From contig JAFECS010000013.1 of the NCBI GenBank assembly GCA_018241965.1, positions 1 through 64,000 on the forward strand: a DNA stretch of 64,000 nucleotides, in the 5' to 3' direction. This DNA comes from Pseudomonadota bacterium (lineage in GTDB: Bacteria > Pseudomonadota > Gammaproteobacteria > Berkiellales > Berkiellaceae). The notes beneath the pieces are model-generated. The model made no database searches and was not told the origin of the DNA. It worked only from the letters and a program-made list of their open reading frames with translations. Both the position numbers and the translations under genes were made by a program. This document shows, one piece after another, positions 20,544-31,600 of the stretch (position 1 is the first letter of the stretch; each line of letters opens with the position of its first letter).

Positions 20544-21725
20544 ATGCCACATTTACTACAAACTTATGATCCTCTGCATGTGACCTTCACAGAAGGCGAA
20601 GGCCTGTGGTTAACGGATGATAAACAGCAACGCTATCTCGATGCCATCAGTGGCATCGGGGTAACGCTCTTGGGCCATAATCACCCTGAATGGGTTGAAC
20701 AAGCAAAAATACAAGCTGGCAAGTTGGTGCATGTTTCAAATATGTATCAGATCCCAGAAAAATCACAACTTGCCCAAAAGTTGTGCCAACTTGCACATAT
20801 GGATAAAGTTTTTTTTGCTAATAGTGGCTCTGAAGCTAATGAAACCGCCATTAAATTGGCCAGGCTTTATGGGAATCGCCAGCATATTACCAATCCCACC
20901 ATTATTGTGTTTGAAAACGCGTTTCACGGTCGTACTTTAGCCACACTTTCAGCCAGTGGGCATCGCCAAGTACAAGCGGGTTTTGAGCCCTTATCCAGTG
21001 GTTTTATCCGTGTTCCTTTTGGTGATATTAACGCGCTTAAACAAATTGCCCAAAGTCGTCACGATGTTGTCGCTTTGATGATAGAACCTATCCAAGGCGC
21101 AGGTGGTATTCATATTGCGTCCAATAGCTTTTTGCAGGAAGTGCGCCATTTATGTAATGATCATCACTGGTTACTGATTTCTGATGAAATTCAAACTGGC
21201 GTTGGTCGCACTGGCAAATTTTTGTGTGTTGAGCATGCAGGTATTCAAGCTGATGTGGTCACGCTGGCCAAAGGTTTAGCGAATGGTATTGCGATTGGAG
21301 CATGTTTAACCAAAGGCATCGCCAATGAATTATTTACACCCGACAAACATGGTTCAACCTTAGGTGGTAACCCCTTCGCTTGTGCAATGGCATTAAAAAC
21401 GCTTGAAATTATCGAAAAAGAAAATTTAATGCAAAATGCTGCTCTTCAAGGAGATTTATTACTTAAATCTTTAAATGAACGTTTAGGGCATCATCCACAA
21501 GTGAAATCTGTTAGAGGCAAAGGGTTAATGCTGGCAGTTGAATGCAAACAGCCATGCAAACCAGTTGTCAAAATTGCACTTAAGCACGGTTTATTAATTA
21601 ATGTGCCGCAACCGCACATTATTCGACTTTTACCGCCACTTGTTATTCAACCAAAAGAAATTGAGCAAATCGTTAACAAGCTTGAAATCAGTTTAGACGA
21701 ATTTGCCAAACTGCAGTCAAACTAA
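20544..21725 (+). CDS. argD: Acetylornithine/succinyldiaminopimelate-type aminotransferase
   Basis: A class III PLP-dependent aminotransferase of 393 residues, nearest to ArgD. Markers are NSGSEANETAIKLAR, FHGRTLATLSASG, the ISDEIQTGVGRTGKF block and the PLP lysine in VTLAKGLANG. ArgD acts in arginine and, in some bacteria, lysine/diaminopimelate synthesis. No arg or dap genes are adjacent, so the substrate is not fixed by context; in an amino-acid scavenging bacterium the diaminopimelate role could be the essential one. It follows sodB in the same transcript. Confidence 0.88.
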   Translation: MPHLLQTYDPLHVTFTEGEGLWLTDDKQQRYLDAISGIGVTLLGHNHPEWVEQAKIQAGKLVHVSNMYQIPEKSQLAQKLCQLAHMDKVFFANSGSEANETAIKLARLYGNRQHITNPTIIVFENAFHGRTLATLSASGHRQVQAGFEPLSSGFIRVPFGDINALKQIAQSRHDVVALMIEPIQGAGGIHIASNSFLQEVRHLCNDHHWLLISDEIQTGVGRTGKFLCVEHAGIQADVVTLAKGLANGIAIGACLTKGIANELFTPDKHGSTLGGNPFACAMALKTLEIIEKENLMQNAALQGDLLLKSLNERLGHHPQVKSVRGKGLMLAVECKQPCKPVVKIALKHGLLINVPQPHIIRLLPPLVIQPKEIEQIVNKLEISLDEFAKLQSN

Positions 21726-21993
21726 GCATCTTGCCCGTCTTTTTGTAAGCCTTTTCTCAAATCCCTGCAAGCCAAACTGCACTACTATACGGTTAAGTCA
21801 TTCAATTTATTTAGTTTTAGTACATCAACTTGGTAACAAATCTTGAAAAGTAAGTAACTATTTACAGCAATACCTGCGGTATATGTAACACATGGGCTCA
21901 AACTTTCTAATCACGGGCCGAAACAGTATTTGACCAATCAGCAAACAAGTGGGCCATTTTGTTTGCCATTACTGTTCATAAGGGGAGCATCAC

Positions 21994-24900
21994 ATGGGCA
22001 GAACCGCACTCATCCAATCAGCACCCATCGCCACTATCCTTATCCCAAAAGCAACACTCACCAAGGGAGAGCTTGCTGCTTTGATACAGATTGCTGCATT
22101 AAATAAGCACGAGCCCTTAGATCAAATATCTATGCCCTCTTCCACACCCAATTTAGTGAGCACGCAATTTAATCAAGCAACAGCGCAACAAAAGCAGGTT
22201 ACTGTAACCTTTGTCAGAGGATATCTTGGTTATGTGTTGACTAAAACAACCAGTGAACCAGTACTCTCTTTTTATGCCAACGCGCTTTATCAATTAATTC
22301 AAGATACTCCACTGACACGAAAAGTAGAAATGATTCAAGAAATCGGCAAAGAGGGCCTCCTCAAAGCCGCCATGGTAAATCCCGCTATGGCAAGCTTAGT
22401 ATTTCACTTTTTAATTTCACTATTAAAAACTGATCGTAAAAAATGGCTTTATTTTTCTTTACATATCGAACAAATAATCAAACAAATCAATATTGAAAAA
22501 AATGTATTTCACGGACCCGATTTTGGCGATCATGATCAACCTTACATTGCTCATCTGATGATGCTCTATGCTCATTGGCCACAACTACGCGCTGAATTTA
22601 AAAAAACCATAGAAACCAACTTGAGTGATGGAAAAAGCCACGACGGTGAAGTGTTAACACAAACAGAACTACAGTTAAAACAAATTACACAAAATGAATT
22701 TGATGAAAACTTTAATGCTTTTATATCCACTTTTAATCCAGTCAAACCCAAAAAAACACTTGCCTTACAACAAGCGCTTGGGGGTTATACCCCAGAACAA
22801 CTGGCTTGGTTTACCTTAAATGCTTATATAAATCAATTTAAAAACTTTGGCGCCTTGGATGCCAGCACCGATCTACAAGCTAAACTTAGTGCACTTATCA
22901 ACACCCATGGGCGTGAAGCGCTTCTTGGTGTATTACATGAAAAGAATACACAACCATTAAATCAACAAGTATTGACATTGGTGGAAAAAGAGTATGATAA
23001 AACAATCAAAGAGTTATCCTTCAATGCTAGACGGTGGTTATTTTTAACATTACTGCTTGAAGATAATGACTACTGGTACCCTGCTCATATCGTTCGCCCC
23101 ACGGGTTCAGAACTTGATGTTTGTAATCGATTAATTCAAAACGCTCATGCTTGCCCAATTGTTACCCGTTTATTGCATCAACGTTTGGTGGCTCGTCTAA
23201 AAGGAGAAGAAAATTCGCTATTTGAAGTGATCACCCAATTTATCAAACATAAAGCCACTAAATTAGATGATCAAATGCGATTATGGCAATACCTTTCTTT
23301 AACGACGCATCAAGAACCTCATTACTTTGCCATGATGCAAAACCGCACCCATGAAGTGAATATGGGTAATGTTATTTATAGAACCGTCTATACCCCTCTT
23401 AGCGCGCTTTTTGCAAGGCTTGCTAATTACTCTCATTACCTCAGAAGTGTTATTTTCAATGCTTTATTAACGAATGTTTCACAAAGCGCTGAATTTGAAG
23501 AACGGGTCTCGCAATTAAAACTATATCAAAGTCATGCCATTAAAACTTTGCTAAAAACCTGTGATAAAAATGCACTACATTGGCTCTATTTTACATTATT
23601 GACTAATATGCACCAACAGCAAACCATTAATCTTGGGGCAGGATTAACCATCAGCAGACCCGTTGATAGAAATTGGCTCCATGCTGAACAAATATTAGAC
23701 ATTGTGGATAATCATCCTGAAGCTACAAGAACAATATTAAATGAACTAGAAACTTTAATAGAAATCCAACACATCAGACAAATTAATGCTTTTAGTATTA
23801 ATTTCCTGAAAGCCAAACTGAACAAATTGAGCACGGAAGCTAAAGAATGGTTATATTGGACATTAAAAACACTCACAGTAAAAAACCAGTTTCCAATTGC
23901 TGCTGAAAAAGATCTGGCTTTACCTCCCCAATCAAGAAGTGATCTGGCTAAAATACTATATTTAATCCGAAATAATATAGACTTAATAGGCATAACCAAG
24001 GATCATTTGCTTGAAGCCTTACCTCAGATTGCCCGATTGCAACCAGAAAATGAAAATTATAACTTCTTTGCTTATAAACAATGTCAACCAGGTGAATTTT
24101 GCTTCTATGAGTCACTTTCTGAAGAAAGATCTTTAGCACTTATACCCATGTTACTTAAATCCACTGCCAAAGCCACAAAAAGTTGGTTAGCACAGGCGTT
24201 ATCGACCGGTGTGATTGATTCACATGTTCTTATCCAGGCATTACCCAGCGAGATGCGTGCACAAGTAGCACATGAGCTAGAATTGGTGCCCAATATATTG
24301 AATTTGGCCCTAAAATGGCCAAGTGTACGTAAGCGGGTTATTCAAGCTTGCGGCGGCAATCCTCATGACATTAAACCTGTTTCTGTTTTAGTGCTAGATG
24401 ATTTGAACTTTTCTGAAAAAGGGATGCTGGCTTTAAGTTTACATTTAAAAGAACATCTACGCCATCTTACACACTTTAGTGCAGTCAGAACCAACTTAAC
24501 CGATGATGCTTTATATGAACTTGCTGATGTCTTAATTGGAAATGCGCCGCTGAGTGTACTGCAGCTGCATCATAATCCACAATTAAGTACCGATGCTTTA
24601 CTTTACTTGTTTAATCAAAGTAACATCCGTTTAAGAGCCCAGGATCAAGGCTTTGTACGTTCTACGTTAATGGGTTTTATACTTGATAGTGATGTGTTAA
24701 GTTGGCTCTCAGTAAAGCTTAACATACCTCAGAGCGCTGAACTTTCTCATTATCATCAGGACAATAGTGTTTTTTTTATGCCTGCTAGTGCTCAGCAAAA
24801 ATTTCGTCTGGCAAGCGCACTCGTCGAAGATTGTAAACAAAAACCCTTTATGACTGCCACCCTAAAGAATATGCTGCATTATATGATTTCTCCAGAGCTG

Positions 24901-26172
24901 GGGAATAATCAACTTGTCCATGCGGCAGTTTCGGTCAATAAAGAACATGCCCTCCAGTTAACGGCTGCACACACAACAAGCTTGATTAAAAATAAAAAAC
25001 TTAAAGCGTGGCTACAAAAAGCGCTAAGCACAGGAAAACTTGAACTGATTGAGGGTGAATTTTCAGAGCAAGATACCATTTTTATTATTCAACTTTGCTG
25101 TTTATTGTTGATGGCTGATAAAACACAACGATTTGTCTTGGGGCAACAATTAGGAATGGGGCTTCAAGAAAGCTATCCGCCGATTACACACTTATCTTTA
25201 CAACGTTTCCCTCACTTGCCCATTTTACAATCAACTTTTTTAAAAGCGCTATTACATAATCGAGATACTATCAAACACTTAACTGTACAAAACTCACAGT
25301 TTGATGATAACTTGATGAGTATATTCTGTGATGTGTTAAAAGATAAGCGACATCTTAAACACTTAAATCTTGACGGCAACCCCATTCAAAAAGAAGGGGC
25401 TAAACGCATTGGAGAGTTATTAACCAAAAATCCCTTCATTAAAGAATTATGTCTTACCCATTGGGATAATGGCTTAGAAAGTTTTAATGTGTTCGCTTCT
25501 GAACTAGCTAAAGTGCTTTCTCAAGATAATTGTTTGACGCATTTAGATTTTTCTGAAAATCAATTTGATACTGTTAAAGTAAATCATCTTTTTGATTTAT
25601 TGATAAAGTTTCCCCATAAAATTAAATCGCTTAAATTAAATGGCAATCACTTAGGTGATTTCGCTTTAAAACGTTTAGCAGAGTTGATTAAGAAAAATAC
25701 TGCACTTGAAAGCATTGAGATTGACGGACATCATGCGAACCCCGACGCATTAGCAGCAATTGAACAAGCAGTTAAAGAAAACAATAATTTGGTGCACTTT
25801 GCTGCATTTCCGACTTATCACTTGGATCTTGATTCATTAGAAGAAGGTCAGGTTGTAGAACAACGCTTGCGCAACGCTCATCAGATCTTAGAAAATATTC
25901 AAGAAAGTCTGCAACGCAATATTGAGGAAAAACAAGTCATCCAAAAAATGTGCAGCTTGCAGCTCTCTCAAGAATTACCCAGAGCAGCAGCTACCCAAGA
26001 GATGATTAAGCGCTCCGCCTCTAGCCCTTGTTTTGATTCGATGGATTTTGACACATCGACTGTTTTGCAGTTCTCAGGCTCACAACAAAAGGGAAGCATC
26101 CGCAAGCCACTTAAAGAAAAACAAGGTGTCGTCTCTTCTAGTGGCGGTCATCTCAGATCAACGTTGGTGTGA
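21994..26172 (+). CDS. Very large leucine-rich-repeat protein, effector-like
   Basis: A 1392-residue protein without signal peptide. Residues 1-790 form a long helical region without recognised family. RNI-type leucine-rich repeats appear at about 799-874 (LTHFSAVRTNLTDDALYELADVL) and again at about 1064-1282 (LKHLNLDGNPIQKEGAKRIGELL; IKSLKLNGNHLGDFALKRLAELI). A coiled coil (about 1285-1320) and a Ser-rich tail follow. RNI repeats are a eukaryote-like interaction module; in Legionellales such proteins are often secreted effectors, which is my inference here. AAGGGGAG precedes the ATG. It stands alone behind a 268-bp intergenic region, and converges with no gap on the methyltransferase gene. 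Confidence 0.8.
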   Translation: MGRTALIQSAPIATILIPKATLTKGELAALIQIAALNKHEPLDQISMPSSTPNLVSTQFNQATAQQKQVTVTFVRGYLGYVLTKTTSEPVLSFYANALYQLIQDTPLTRKVEMIQEIGKEGLLKAAMVNPAMASLVFHFLISLLKTDRKKWLYFSLHIEQIIKQINIEKNVFHGPDFGDHDQPYIAHLMMLYAHWPQLRAEFKKTIETNLSDGKSHDGEVLTQTELQLKQITQNEFDENFNAFISTFNPVKPKKTLALQQALGGYTPEQLAWFTLNAYINQFKNFGALDASTDLQAKLSALINTHGREALLGVLHEKNTQPLNQQVLTLVEKEYDKTIKELSFNARRWLFLTLLLEDNDYWYPAHIVRPTGSELDVCNRLIQNAHACPIVTRLLHQRLVARLKGEENSLFEVITQFIKHKATKLDDQMRLWQYLSLTTHQEPHYFAMMQNRTHEVNMGNVIYRTVYTPLSALFARLANYSHYLRSVIFNALLTNVSQSAEFEERVSQLKLYQSHAIKTLLKTCDKNALHWLYFTLLTNMHQQQTINLGAGLTISRPVDRNWLHAEQILDIVDNHPEATRTILNELETLIEIQHIRQINAFSINFLKAKLNKLSTEAKEWLYWTLKTLTVKNQFPIAAEKDLALPPQSRSDLAKILYLIRNNIDLIGITKDHLLEALPQIARLQPENENYNFFAYKQCQPGEFCFYESLSEERSLALIPMLLKSTAKATKSWLAQALSTGVIDSHVLIQALPSEMRAQVAHELELVPNILNLALKWPSVRKRVIQACGGNPHDIKPVSVLVLDDLNFSEKGMLALSLHLKEHLRHLTHFSAVRTNLTDDALYELADVLIGNAPLSVLQLHHNPQLSTDALLYLFNQSNIRLRAQDQGFVRSTLMGFILDSDVLSWLSVKLNIPQSAELSHYHQDNSVFFMPASAQQKFRLASALVEDCKQKPFMTATLKNMLHYMISPELGNNQLVHAAVSVNKEHALQLTAAHTTSLIKNKKLKAWLQKALSTGKLELIEGEFSEQDTIFIIQLCCLLLMADKTQRFVLGQQLGMGLQESYPPITHLSLQRFPHLPILQSTFLKALLHNRDTIKHLTVQNSQFDDNLMSIFCDVLKDKRHLKHLNLDGNPIQKEGAKRIGELLTKNPFIKELCLTHWDNGLESFNVFASELAKVLSQDNCLTHLDFSENQFDTVKVNHLFDLLIKFPHKIKSLKLNGNHLGDFALKRLAELIKKNTALESIEIDGHHANPDALAAIEQAVKENNNLVHFAAFPTYHLDLDSLEEGQVVEQRLRNAHQILENIQESLQRNIEEKQVIQKMCSLQLSQELPRAAATQEMIKRSASSPCFDSMDFDTSTVLQFSGSQQKGSIRKPLKEKQGVVSSSGGHLRSTLV

Positions 26173-26976
26173 TTAAATTATTTTTATAGCCACCTGCTCA
26201 TGCATCTTATTGTAAGCAATATACTGCACATTGAGCTTTCTTTCTTGAATAAACTCCTGAAAGGCTTTCCATTCGTGTTCTTCAAAACGAGGGTAATTAT
26301 AAAATTCATCAAACACGATAACGGTACCTGGTTGTATGTTATCCGCTAATAGGTTTAAAGAATCCTTGGCCGATTGATAGGTATCGCTATCGATATGCAA
26401 CAAAGCAATGGCATTGTTTTTAAGGACTTGATTTTTAAACTTGGGTAATATTTCTTTAAATAGGCCTTTATAGACAATCACATTTTTAACAAGGGGTATT
26501 TTGGCATCTTTACGCTTTAAGCCAAACATCCCTGCTTTAAAGATTTTATCGCCTTTATCCCAATCAGTTGGCAAACCTTCAAAAGAATCAAAGCCATAGA
26601 CTTTTTTAGTAGGGTTTAAGGCAGCAAGAAAATTAATCGTACGACCTGTACCCACGCCTAATTCTATATAATAACCGCCGGTAATGCTTACCTCATCAGA
26701 GGCAAAACGAAGCACATCGGCATCAGCATCAAGCTCTTTAGCCCCTTTGAAGTATTGGGTAACCACATGTGCCGCTTTAGGATCGTTTTTATAAGGCTTG
26801 TTCTTGCCAGTAAAGTGAAGTACCTGGTTACCTTCAAAGGTGCCCACAGGCACTTCCATCACATCTGTCCAATTATAATGATCTGCTGGTGTAAGAAGTG
26901 GATATTCAGCAGCATGAGTAACTAAACTTGTCATTAACACGCTAAGCGCGAGTACACATGCGTTCTTTGTTGCCAT
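26173..26976 (-). CDS. Exported TylF/MycF-like methyltransferase family protein
   Basis: A 267-residue protein. The SAM-binding signature is YYIELGVGTGRTINFLA, followed by VYGFDSFEGLP and LLHIDSDTYQSAKDSLNLL, then IVFDEFYNY, which fits the Mg-dependent macrocin O-methyltransferase (TylF) family. Unusually, it starts with a clear Sec signal peptide (KNACVLALSVLMTSLVTHAA), so it should leave the cytoplasm, where SAM is not normally available. The ATG at 26974-26976 is chosen to start the signal; an upstream ATG adds 12 residues before it. GGAG lies 11 bases upstream. It may act on a host or surface molecule, or may have lost catalysis. Confidence 0.75.
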   Translation of the reverse strand: MATKNACVLALSVLMTSLVTHAAEYPLLTPADHYNWTDVMEVPVGTFEGNQVLHFTGKNKPYKNDPKAAHVVTQYFKGAKELDADADVLRFASDEVSITGGYYIELGVGTGRTINFLAALNPTKKVYGFDSFEGLPTDWDKGDKIFKAGMFGLKRKDAKIPLVKNVIVYKGLFKEILPKFKNQVLKNNAIALLHIDSDTYQSAKDSLNLLADNIQPGTVIVFDEFYNYPRFEEHEWKAFQEFIQERKLNVQYIAYNKMHEQVAIKII

Positions 26977-27101
26977 TTTAATCAGAACTCCTTGGCACAA
27001 AAAGTAAACCATCTAAATAAGAATGGGCCTTTTAGCCCACTTTAAGTTTTAGCCTGAAAATACTAGTGGGAATAAGAGATTAAGGCAATTAGCTTATTTT
27101 A

Positions 27102-28598
27102 CTAATGTTTTGGTTTTTCTGTGTGGGTAACAGTTTGTGATGGTGATGTTTTTGACGATGGATCTTTTGGTTTACCTTCCATCTCCTTTTGATGACGAGG
27201 ATCGTACGTATGCTGTTGTGGTCCTAAAACGGATTCAACATCTCTATCAACTTTTTTGGCGCCAGATTTCGCGTCAGGTGTCATAACATGTTCGACAATT
27301 CTTTTTGCAGTAACAGTTTCATCCCATTCTTTTATAGCTTGAGTAAAATCTCTATTTTTTGATAAAACCTCTTTGAGCGTTTGTTGTTTAGGTTCATCCC
27401 ATTTTCTTTTGCCAGTTAACATATCTCCCATTTTTTCAAGAAAACCACGCTTTTGCTCCACTTTTTGGTTCAGATCCGCGCCCTTTGAAATTAATTTTTT
27501 GATGCTTTCTGGAGATAACTTATTGTGGCCCTGTACCAACAATTGGGTTGCCATATCTCTTTCAGCTTTTTGTTTTAAAGCTTCAACATCTTCCTTAATT
27601 TGTTTGGGTGTTTTATCAAAATTTGACTTTTCACGTGAATATATTTTTAAAGCTTGTAACTTACTCTCCGTTAATGCCATTTCTATTTGTGAATTTTCGG
27701 ATCGGTTTGGCATATCCTTATACGTTTTCAAATCTTTTTCAGCTTGCGCAATTTCAGATTCAACAACTGCATATCTTTTTGCTTTTTCAACCGCTGCGCT
27801 CATCAGACCAAGAGATTGAGTATCTTCAAAGGATTGCTGGTAGTAAGTACCTTCAACTTTTTGTTTATCAAGCTGATCGATAACACCTTTTAAAAAACCC
27901 TCCGTTCTTAACTTTCTCATATTAAAAGAAACATTTTTGGCTTCACTATCATCTTTACCGAGTGTAAACAATTGACTCTCTAATACAAAGAATACTTGCC
28001 CTAAAAATTCAGATTTTCTTCTTGCTAACGTTTGCTCTGGTGTTTCTCCTTCTTTTTGACCATAATTCCCTTCATTTTTATTTTCTAAGTAACTATGATA
28101 CATGGGCCCGAGCGCCTCAATAAGTTGGATTGGAAACAGTTCAGTAATTCGCTCTCCCAGTGCTTTCATTTTAGCTTGGCCTTGTTCAGATTTTTCATCG
28201 ATAGGTGCTTTAAGCTGGTCATATATTTCTCGAAGACCACTATCTGAGTAAGCGTCACGCAAAATAGCCTGAAAAAGTGATCGGGGCACAAAATTCTGAT
28301 TACGTAAGATTTGAGGGAAAGCATCTTGTTTTTCTAAACCAAGTTTTACTGACACTTCTTGCTTTTGCTTAAAATCTTCATAACGAGCATGCATCACTTT
28401 GGCGCAAAGACGTATAAAGTCAATGGGCGCTACAAACTTTTTTCCTTCAAGATTATCACTGCTTAAATACTTTCCACCAAGCTCATCAGATAGCAATCGA
28501 GAAAGATGAAAATCATTCATTTGTTGTAGATAATCTACTATCTGTGCTTCTGTCAGTAATTCTGTATCAACCTCTTCTGGACCTGTTAGTTTGCTCAT
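27102..28598 (-). CDS. Effector-like coiled-coil protein with ankyrin-like unit and KRGF motif
   Basis: A 498-residue cytosolic-type protein with no signal peptide and no family I recognise. It is mainly helical and has coiled-coil character around 270-350. Residues about 362-376 (SPESIKKLISKGADLN) look like the second half of an ankyrin repeat. Then comes KRGFLEKMGDMLTGK (383-397), which recurs in the upstream neighbour as KRGFFQKMKDAFKG. The tail is hydrophilic, rich in Lys, Pro, Ser and Thr. It follows that neighbour by 25 bp on the same strand, so the pair is an operon. A secreted effector is plausible by composition and context; no known catalytic motif is visible. Confidence 0.65.
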   Translation of the reverse strand: MSKLTGPEEVDTELLTEAQIVDYLQQMNDFHLSRLLSDELGGKYLSSDNLEGKKFVAPIDFIRLCAKVMHARYEDFKQKQEVSVKLGLEKQDAFPQILRNQNFVPRSLFQAILRDAYSDSGLREIYDQLKAPIDEKSEQGQAKMKALGERITELFPIQLIEALGPMYHSYLENKNEGNYGQKEGETPEQTLARRKSEFLGQVFFVLESQLFTLGKDDSEAKNVSFNMRKLRTEGFLKGVIDQLDKQKVEGTYYQQSFEDTQSLGLMSAAVEKAKRYAVVESEIAQAEKDLKTYKDMPNRSENSQIEMALTESKLQALKIYSREKSNFDKTPKQIKEDVEALKQKAERDMATQLLVQGHNKLSPESIKKLISKGADLNQKVEQKRGFLEKMGDMLTGKRKWDEPKQQTLKEVLSKNRDFTQAIKEWDETVTAKRIVEHVMTPDAKSGAKKVDRDVESVLGPQQHTYDPRHQKEMEGKPKDPSSKTSPSQTVTHTEKPKH

Positions 28599-28623
28599 AA
28601 TTATTCTCGCTTATAAAATCATA

Positions 28624-31600
28624 TTATTTACTACCAAGCGTTCTTACTTTTTCAAATTTTTGAGTGGACGACTCTTTTAGTTTACTAATCATTTCTTGCA
28701 CTTCTTTAGAGGTGCTTTCTTGAACACCTTTCATTATTTTCTTATCCAAGGCTTGAACAAATTGCTTGTGTATATCAGGATTACTTAGATCTTTTCCTTT
28801 AAACTCCTCTGTTAATAAGCTATGAATAGCTTTTATAGCTAATTTGTCAACAATACTTACTTTTTTAGAAGGGTCTATCTGTGTTACATTGCCTTCTTGT
28901 TGCAAAACAGAGGAAAACTTTTCTTTAATAATATCTAAACATTCATCAGCAACACTTTTTTGAGGCGGCGTTGGCGGTAGTGGATCCCTGGGTTGTTCTT
29001 GTGTTTCTCTTAAAGTAGTAAAAGGCGGTCCACTGGGGGGAAGGTCAGCCACAGAAGAATCTGAATCTACTGTCGGTAATTCACTACCCCTACTCATTTC
29101 ATCTAATCTTTTTAATAACTGTTCAGCTTCGTCTTGTTCTAATATGAGTTCTTTAGGTATCTCTTGTTGCACTGTATTAGCTTCTAAAAGCGTTTGTGGG
29201 TTTACTTCTTGAACTTCAAGTCTTTCAGTTTCTTTAAGTTCAGCTTTATCCTTTTCTTTTTCTTTTTCTTTTGCTTTTTCCTTTTCAGGACCTATCACTT
29301 CTGATTTCATGTTAACCACAACCTCGGGTAAGGGTCCTTTGGCTTTTTCTGTTTCAATAATTCGCTCAATTAAACCAATTTCACTAAACCCTTTACCAGT
29401 GAGCTTTTTAATTTCTTCCATGTTGCGCGGGGGCGTTTGATTAAAATGCTTTAAATTCTTGGGGAAACCTTTAAAAGCGTCCTTCATTTTTTGGAAAAAG
29501 CCACGCTTATATTCTGTTGTTTTGGCACCCCCATCTAGTACCCTGGCAATAAGATCTTTATTGCCAGTTCTAGCTGCCATTTCCAATGGTCTGACGCCAT
29601 CAAGATTTTTTGAATTAAAATCCCCTTGTTTTTTTATGGCAGACCAAACATAATTTCTATCTGACTGTTCACTTACATGATATTTTGAATAACTCTCTAT
29701 AAAAGTATGCACTGGAAACTTACTTGAAATAATGGCTCGTGAATTTTCATTCGGTAATTGACCACCTTTATTAAGTAAATATTTGCTATAGGCTTGCTCG
29801 ATTTCCTTGCACAATTTAAAAACCTTAACCGCATCCTCTTGATTGAAGCTGTTATTACCAAGCTTATCGGTAAATTTCTTTAGCTCATCTCTTAACTTAA
29901 CAATTTTTTCAGGTGTTCCATGGCCATCTAAATTTAAGGAAACTACATCAGGATTCATTCCATAAATGAAATCTTCTAAAAGTGATTTGGCCGCATTTAC
30001 TTTTGCATTCCCTTCTAATCGTGAACCCTTTTCCAAGGCATCTCTAAATTCAAAAAATTCCATTACATGAATATCTTTTGCATATGTTGTTACAATGGCA
30101 TGTTGCATGGGATTGTCTAAATCAAGGATTTCACTTTGCCTTCTTGCTGTTTCCATGACGCGTTTTAAATCTACTTCATTAAGCGTTCTTTTTGCAATAT
30201 CAAGAATGGACTCACCATTTTCATTTTCTTTTGTAATATTAACTCCACTTTTGATAAATATTCTTATCCCTTGCGCATCCCCCTCTAGCGCAGCTTTCCA
30301 ACATTTACTTTCAAGTTCGTCTGTAGCTTTTTTAATTTGCTTATATTGTGTTGCAATTTCAGGATATTGCAATAAATTTTCTAACTGCCTTGATTTAAGT
30401 TTTGGAAGAATTATTTCAAAAGCAGTTTTTGGTCTTTGATCTTCAATATTTTGTACATCGCTCAAATTTGCGCCAAGCTGAATCATATTCTTAAATTTTT
30501 CATAATCACCATGTTCAGCAGCAGTAAACAAATCATTTTTAAGAAATAGTTTTCTACTTTCTGACACTGTTGGATTGTTTTGGATTATCTCTTCAGCTTG
30601 CTTTTGAAGACGTTTAAACTTTTCCTCATCAAATGGAGCGAAAATATCTGTATTTTTACTATTTTCATATCCTTTTATGTATGCTTTTTGTTTTAACATT
30701 TTAATGTAGTCTTCAAGTACTAATACATCTTTATGTTCTAATGCACGTGTTTGATCCGTACTGTTTGGATCATTAAATCCTTTTTTAGTTTCTTTGCATC
30801 CTTCCATCAATCTTGCCATTGCATTAACATCAAATCCCAGTTCCTTGCACACTTTGTCGTAATTTTCAACTTTATCCTGTAATAGGGATGCTGGGAAAAG
30901 CTCATCAAATAGTTTCTTTGCTTCTGTCTCACCTACATGTAAAGCATATTTATCTTTCTTAACAACTTCAGACTGAATTTTTGCTCGTTCATCTACAATA
31001 AATTTATTTATTTCCTCTTGTGGCTTTCCTTCGATCTTCATTCTGATTGCTTTTTCAAGCATTACATTTAAATCAACAACATATGCTGGCCCTGATTCGT
31101 TTCTATATTCATCTCTAAATTGTTCTTGTAAGGATCTCTTATGCCCTTTTCTTCTATCATATGCCCCATTAAGCTTTTGTAGCACAATATCTAAACTAGC
31201 TACTTTTTTAATATCATATTTTGGTTTTTGCACGAACTCATTTGGGATAGGCTGTTTATTTTGATCTAGCTTAGGCACTTGTTCTTTGGCAACTTTCATT
31301 TCCCCTGTTATCATCTGAAACATTTTAAAACGATAAGCCATTAACACCCTTTCTTTGGCATGCTCAACTTCTTCTTGCGATGGTTTAGGATCAAGATTAT
31401 TCCAATATTTATTCCATGCTGGATGTTCAGTTAAATCTTTATTAATTTTGTCGAATATTTTTTCAAATTCATTGACAAATTCATCAGAAATTTTTTCTTG
31501 CCAATTATCGGAGTATTTTTCTATCAAGCTTCTGAGCTCAGCTTCATGCTTGCTCATGGTAGGTTTTAATGAATCATGCAGTGCTTTTCCCTTGGGCACA

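Noticed and set aside
27373..27883. Plus-strand frames opposite the 498-residue gene
   Set aside because: Antisense shadows of a Lys/Glu-rich coding region, giving Phe/Ser/Leu-rich nonsense.
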